Positions 49,772 through 50,597 of a stretch of DNA of 50,597 nucleotides are shown one piece after another; positions within the stretch are counted from its first letter, which is position 1, and each line of letters starts with the position of its first letter. Both the position numbers and the translations under genes were made by a program. The DNA comes from Sphingomonas albertensis (GTDB lineage Bacteria; Pseudomonadota; Alphaproteobacteria; Sphingomonadales; Sphingomonadaceae), in contig NZ_JACONT010000031.1 of NCBI RefSeq assembly GCF_014358075.1, positions 1 to 50,597 on the forward strand, read 5' to 3'. Below the pieces are notes generated by a model. The model searched no databases. It had not been told where the DNA came from and was given only the letters and a program-made list of their open reading frames with translations.

Positions 49772-50584
49772 TTAACGCAGCGCGCCGGCCACCAGCTTAT
49801 GCAAACGGGAGTGCAGCGCGTCGTTCGCCGCCAAGAACTCGTTGCGCTCCATCGCGCGGTCGCCGCCGCGGAAGTCAGTGACGAAACCGCCAGCTTCCTT
49901 GACGAGCAGCATGCCCGCCGCAACATCCCAAGGCTTCAGGTTCGACTCCCAGAAGCCGTCGAACCGGCCGGCCGCGAGCCAGGCCAGATCGAGCGCCGCA
50001 GCACCCAAACGACGGATACCCGCAACCTCAGGCGCAACCGCGCCAAAAATCCGGCTCCACTGCGCAAAGTCGCCATGCCCCAGGAACGGAATCCCCGTCG
50101 CGATCAGCGATTCGGACAGATCACGCCGCGACGACACGCGCAGACGCTGGTCGGTGAGCCAGGCGCCCCGGCCCTTCTCGGCCCAGAAGCTCTCGTCGGT
50201 CAGCGGCTGATACACCAGCGCGGTCGTAACCTCGCGCTTGCCGTTCGGCATCGGCTCCTCGACCGCGATCGAGATGCAGAAATGCGGAATGCCGTGGAGG
50301 AAGTTCGACGTCCCATCCAGCGGATCGACGATGAACCGCGGCTTGTTCGGATCACCCTCAACCTCGCCGCGCTCTTCCATCAGCATGCCCCAATCGGGAC
50401 GGGCGTGGCTGAGCTCTTCGAAGATCGTCTGCTCGGCGCGCTGGTCGGCCTGGCTGACGAAGTCGGCCGGACCCTTGCGGCTCACCTGGAGTTGCTGGAC
50501 CTCGTTGAAGTCGCGGCGCAGGCGCGGCGCGGCCTTGCGGGCGGCGCGCTCGATGACGGTCATGATGCCGGAATGGCTGGGCAT
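49772..50584 (-). CDS. suhB: Inositol monophosphatase family protein (SuhB-like)
   Basis: A 270-residue Mg-dependent sugar phosphatase. Metal and substrate motifs: GMLMEERGE, VDPLDGTSNFLHGIP and KPWDVAAGMLLVKEAGG. Family knowledge: SuhB acts on inositol-1-phosphate and, in enterobacteria, also in rRNA transcription with NusA; which applies here is unknown. The start ATG at 50584 is 13 bases from the window end, with GAGATAG upstream. The suhB name rests on family membership only. Confidence 0.88.
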   Translation of the reverse strand: MPSHSGIMTVIERAARKAAPRLRRDFNEVQQLQVSRKGPADFVSQADQRAEQTIFEELSHARPDWGMLMEERGEVEGDPNKPRFIVDPLDGTSNFLHGIPHFCISIAVEEPMPNGKREVTTALVYQPLTDESFWAEKGRGAWLTDQRLRVSSRRDLSESLIATGIPFLGHGDFAQWSRIFGAVAPEVAGIRRLGAAALDLAWLAAGRFDGFWESNLKPWDVAAGMLLVKEAGGFVTDFRGGDRAMERNEFLAANDALHSRLHKLVAGALR

Positions 50585-50597
50585 GGTATTCTATCTC

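Overview
The window looks like a chromosomal segment of a Sphingomonas-type alphaproteobacterium. The pointers are high GC (roughly two thirds by eye), an alphaproteobacterial SOS operator of the GTTC-N7-GTTC type in front of lexA, the nuo-birA-coaX-RNase J-DUF1467 order, a DUF2336 gene, and abundant short palindromic intergenic repeats. I see no phage, insertion sequence, CRISPR array, rRNA or tRNA. Most genes are core housekeeping genes; the novelty lies in one signalling-type locus, a few unusual proteins and the repeat elements.

Layout. 1-6.7 kb: anmK (cell-wall recycling), divergent rimO (ribosomal protein S12 methylthiolation), a 48-residue membrane peptide, a secreted beta-lactamase-fold serine hydrolase abutting an M17 aminopeptidase, and a secreted helical-repeat protein. 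6.8-14.9 kb: tpiA, a PpiD-like membrane-anchored chaperone abutting trpE, a small secreted protein, then trpG-trpD-trpC-moaC with overlapping or nearly touching ends. 15-18.1 kb: a TonB-like protein on the opposite strand, moeA and self-regulated lexA. 18.4-23.7 kb: comEC divergent from gltX, then gltA and a 67-residue membrane protein.

23.7-30 kb is the least ordinary part. Three minus-strand genes appear to form one transcription unit: a nucleotidyltransferase-like domain fused to a multi-pass domain with lost catalytic motifs, a DUF2336 protein, and a histidine-kinase-like protein with lysine at the phospho-acceptor position. Divergent to them is a large two-pass coiled-coil membrane protein resembling the polarity factor TipN in architecture. 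I propose this four-gene set as the best candidate for an undescribed (regulatory or cell-polarity) system.

30-50.6 kb: a short-chain dehydrogenase, then a co-directional minus-strand block of about 18 kb reading nuoA-B-C-D-(80-residue coiled-coil ORF)-E-F-G-H-I-J-K-L-M-N-birA-coaX-rnj-DUF1467, preceded by a suhB-like phosphatase. Nearly every junction in the block overlaps by 1-4 bases, and many starts are GTG or TTG. It encodes the 14-subunit proton-pumping NADH dehydrogenase together with biotin and CoA enzymes and RNase J.

Throughout, REPIN-like elements (two inverted palindromic arms around a short spacer) sit between genes. Six of the seven convergent gene junctions carry one; the seventh is a pair of overlapping 3' ends. 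One element lies inside the 3' end of trpG and supplies the ribosome-binding site of trpD.
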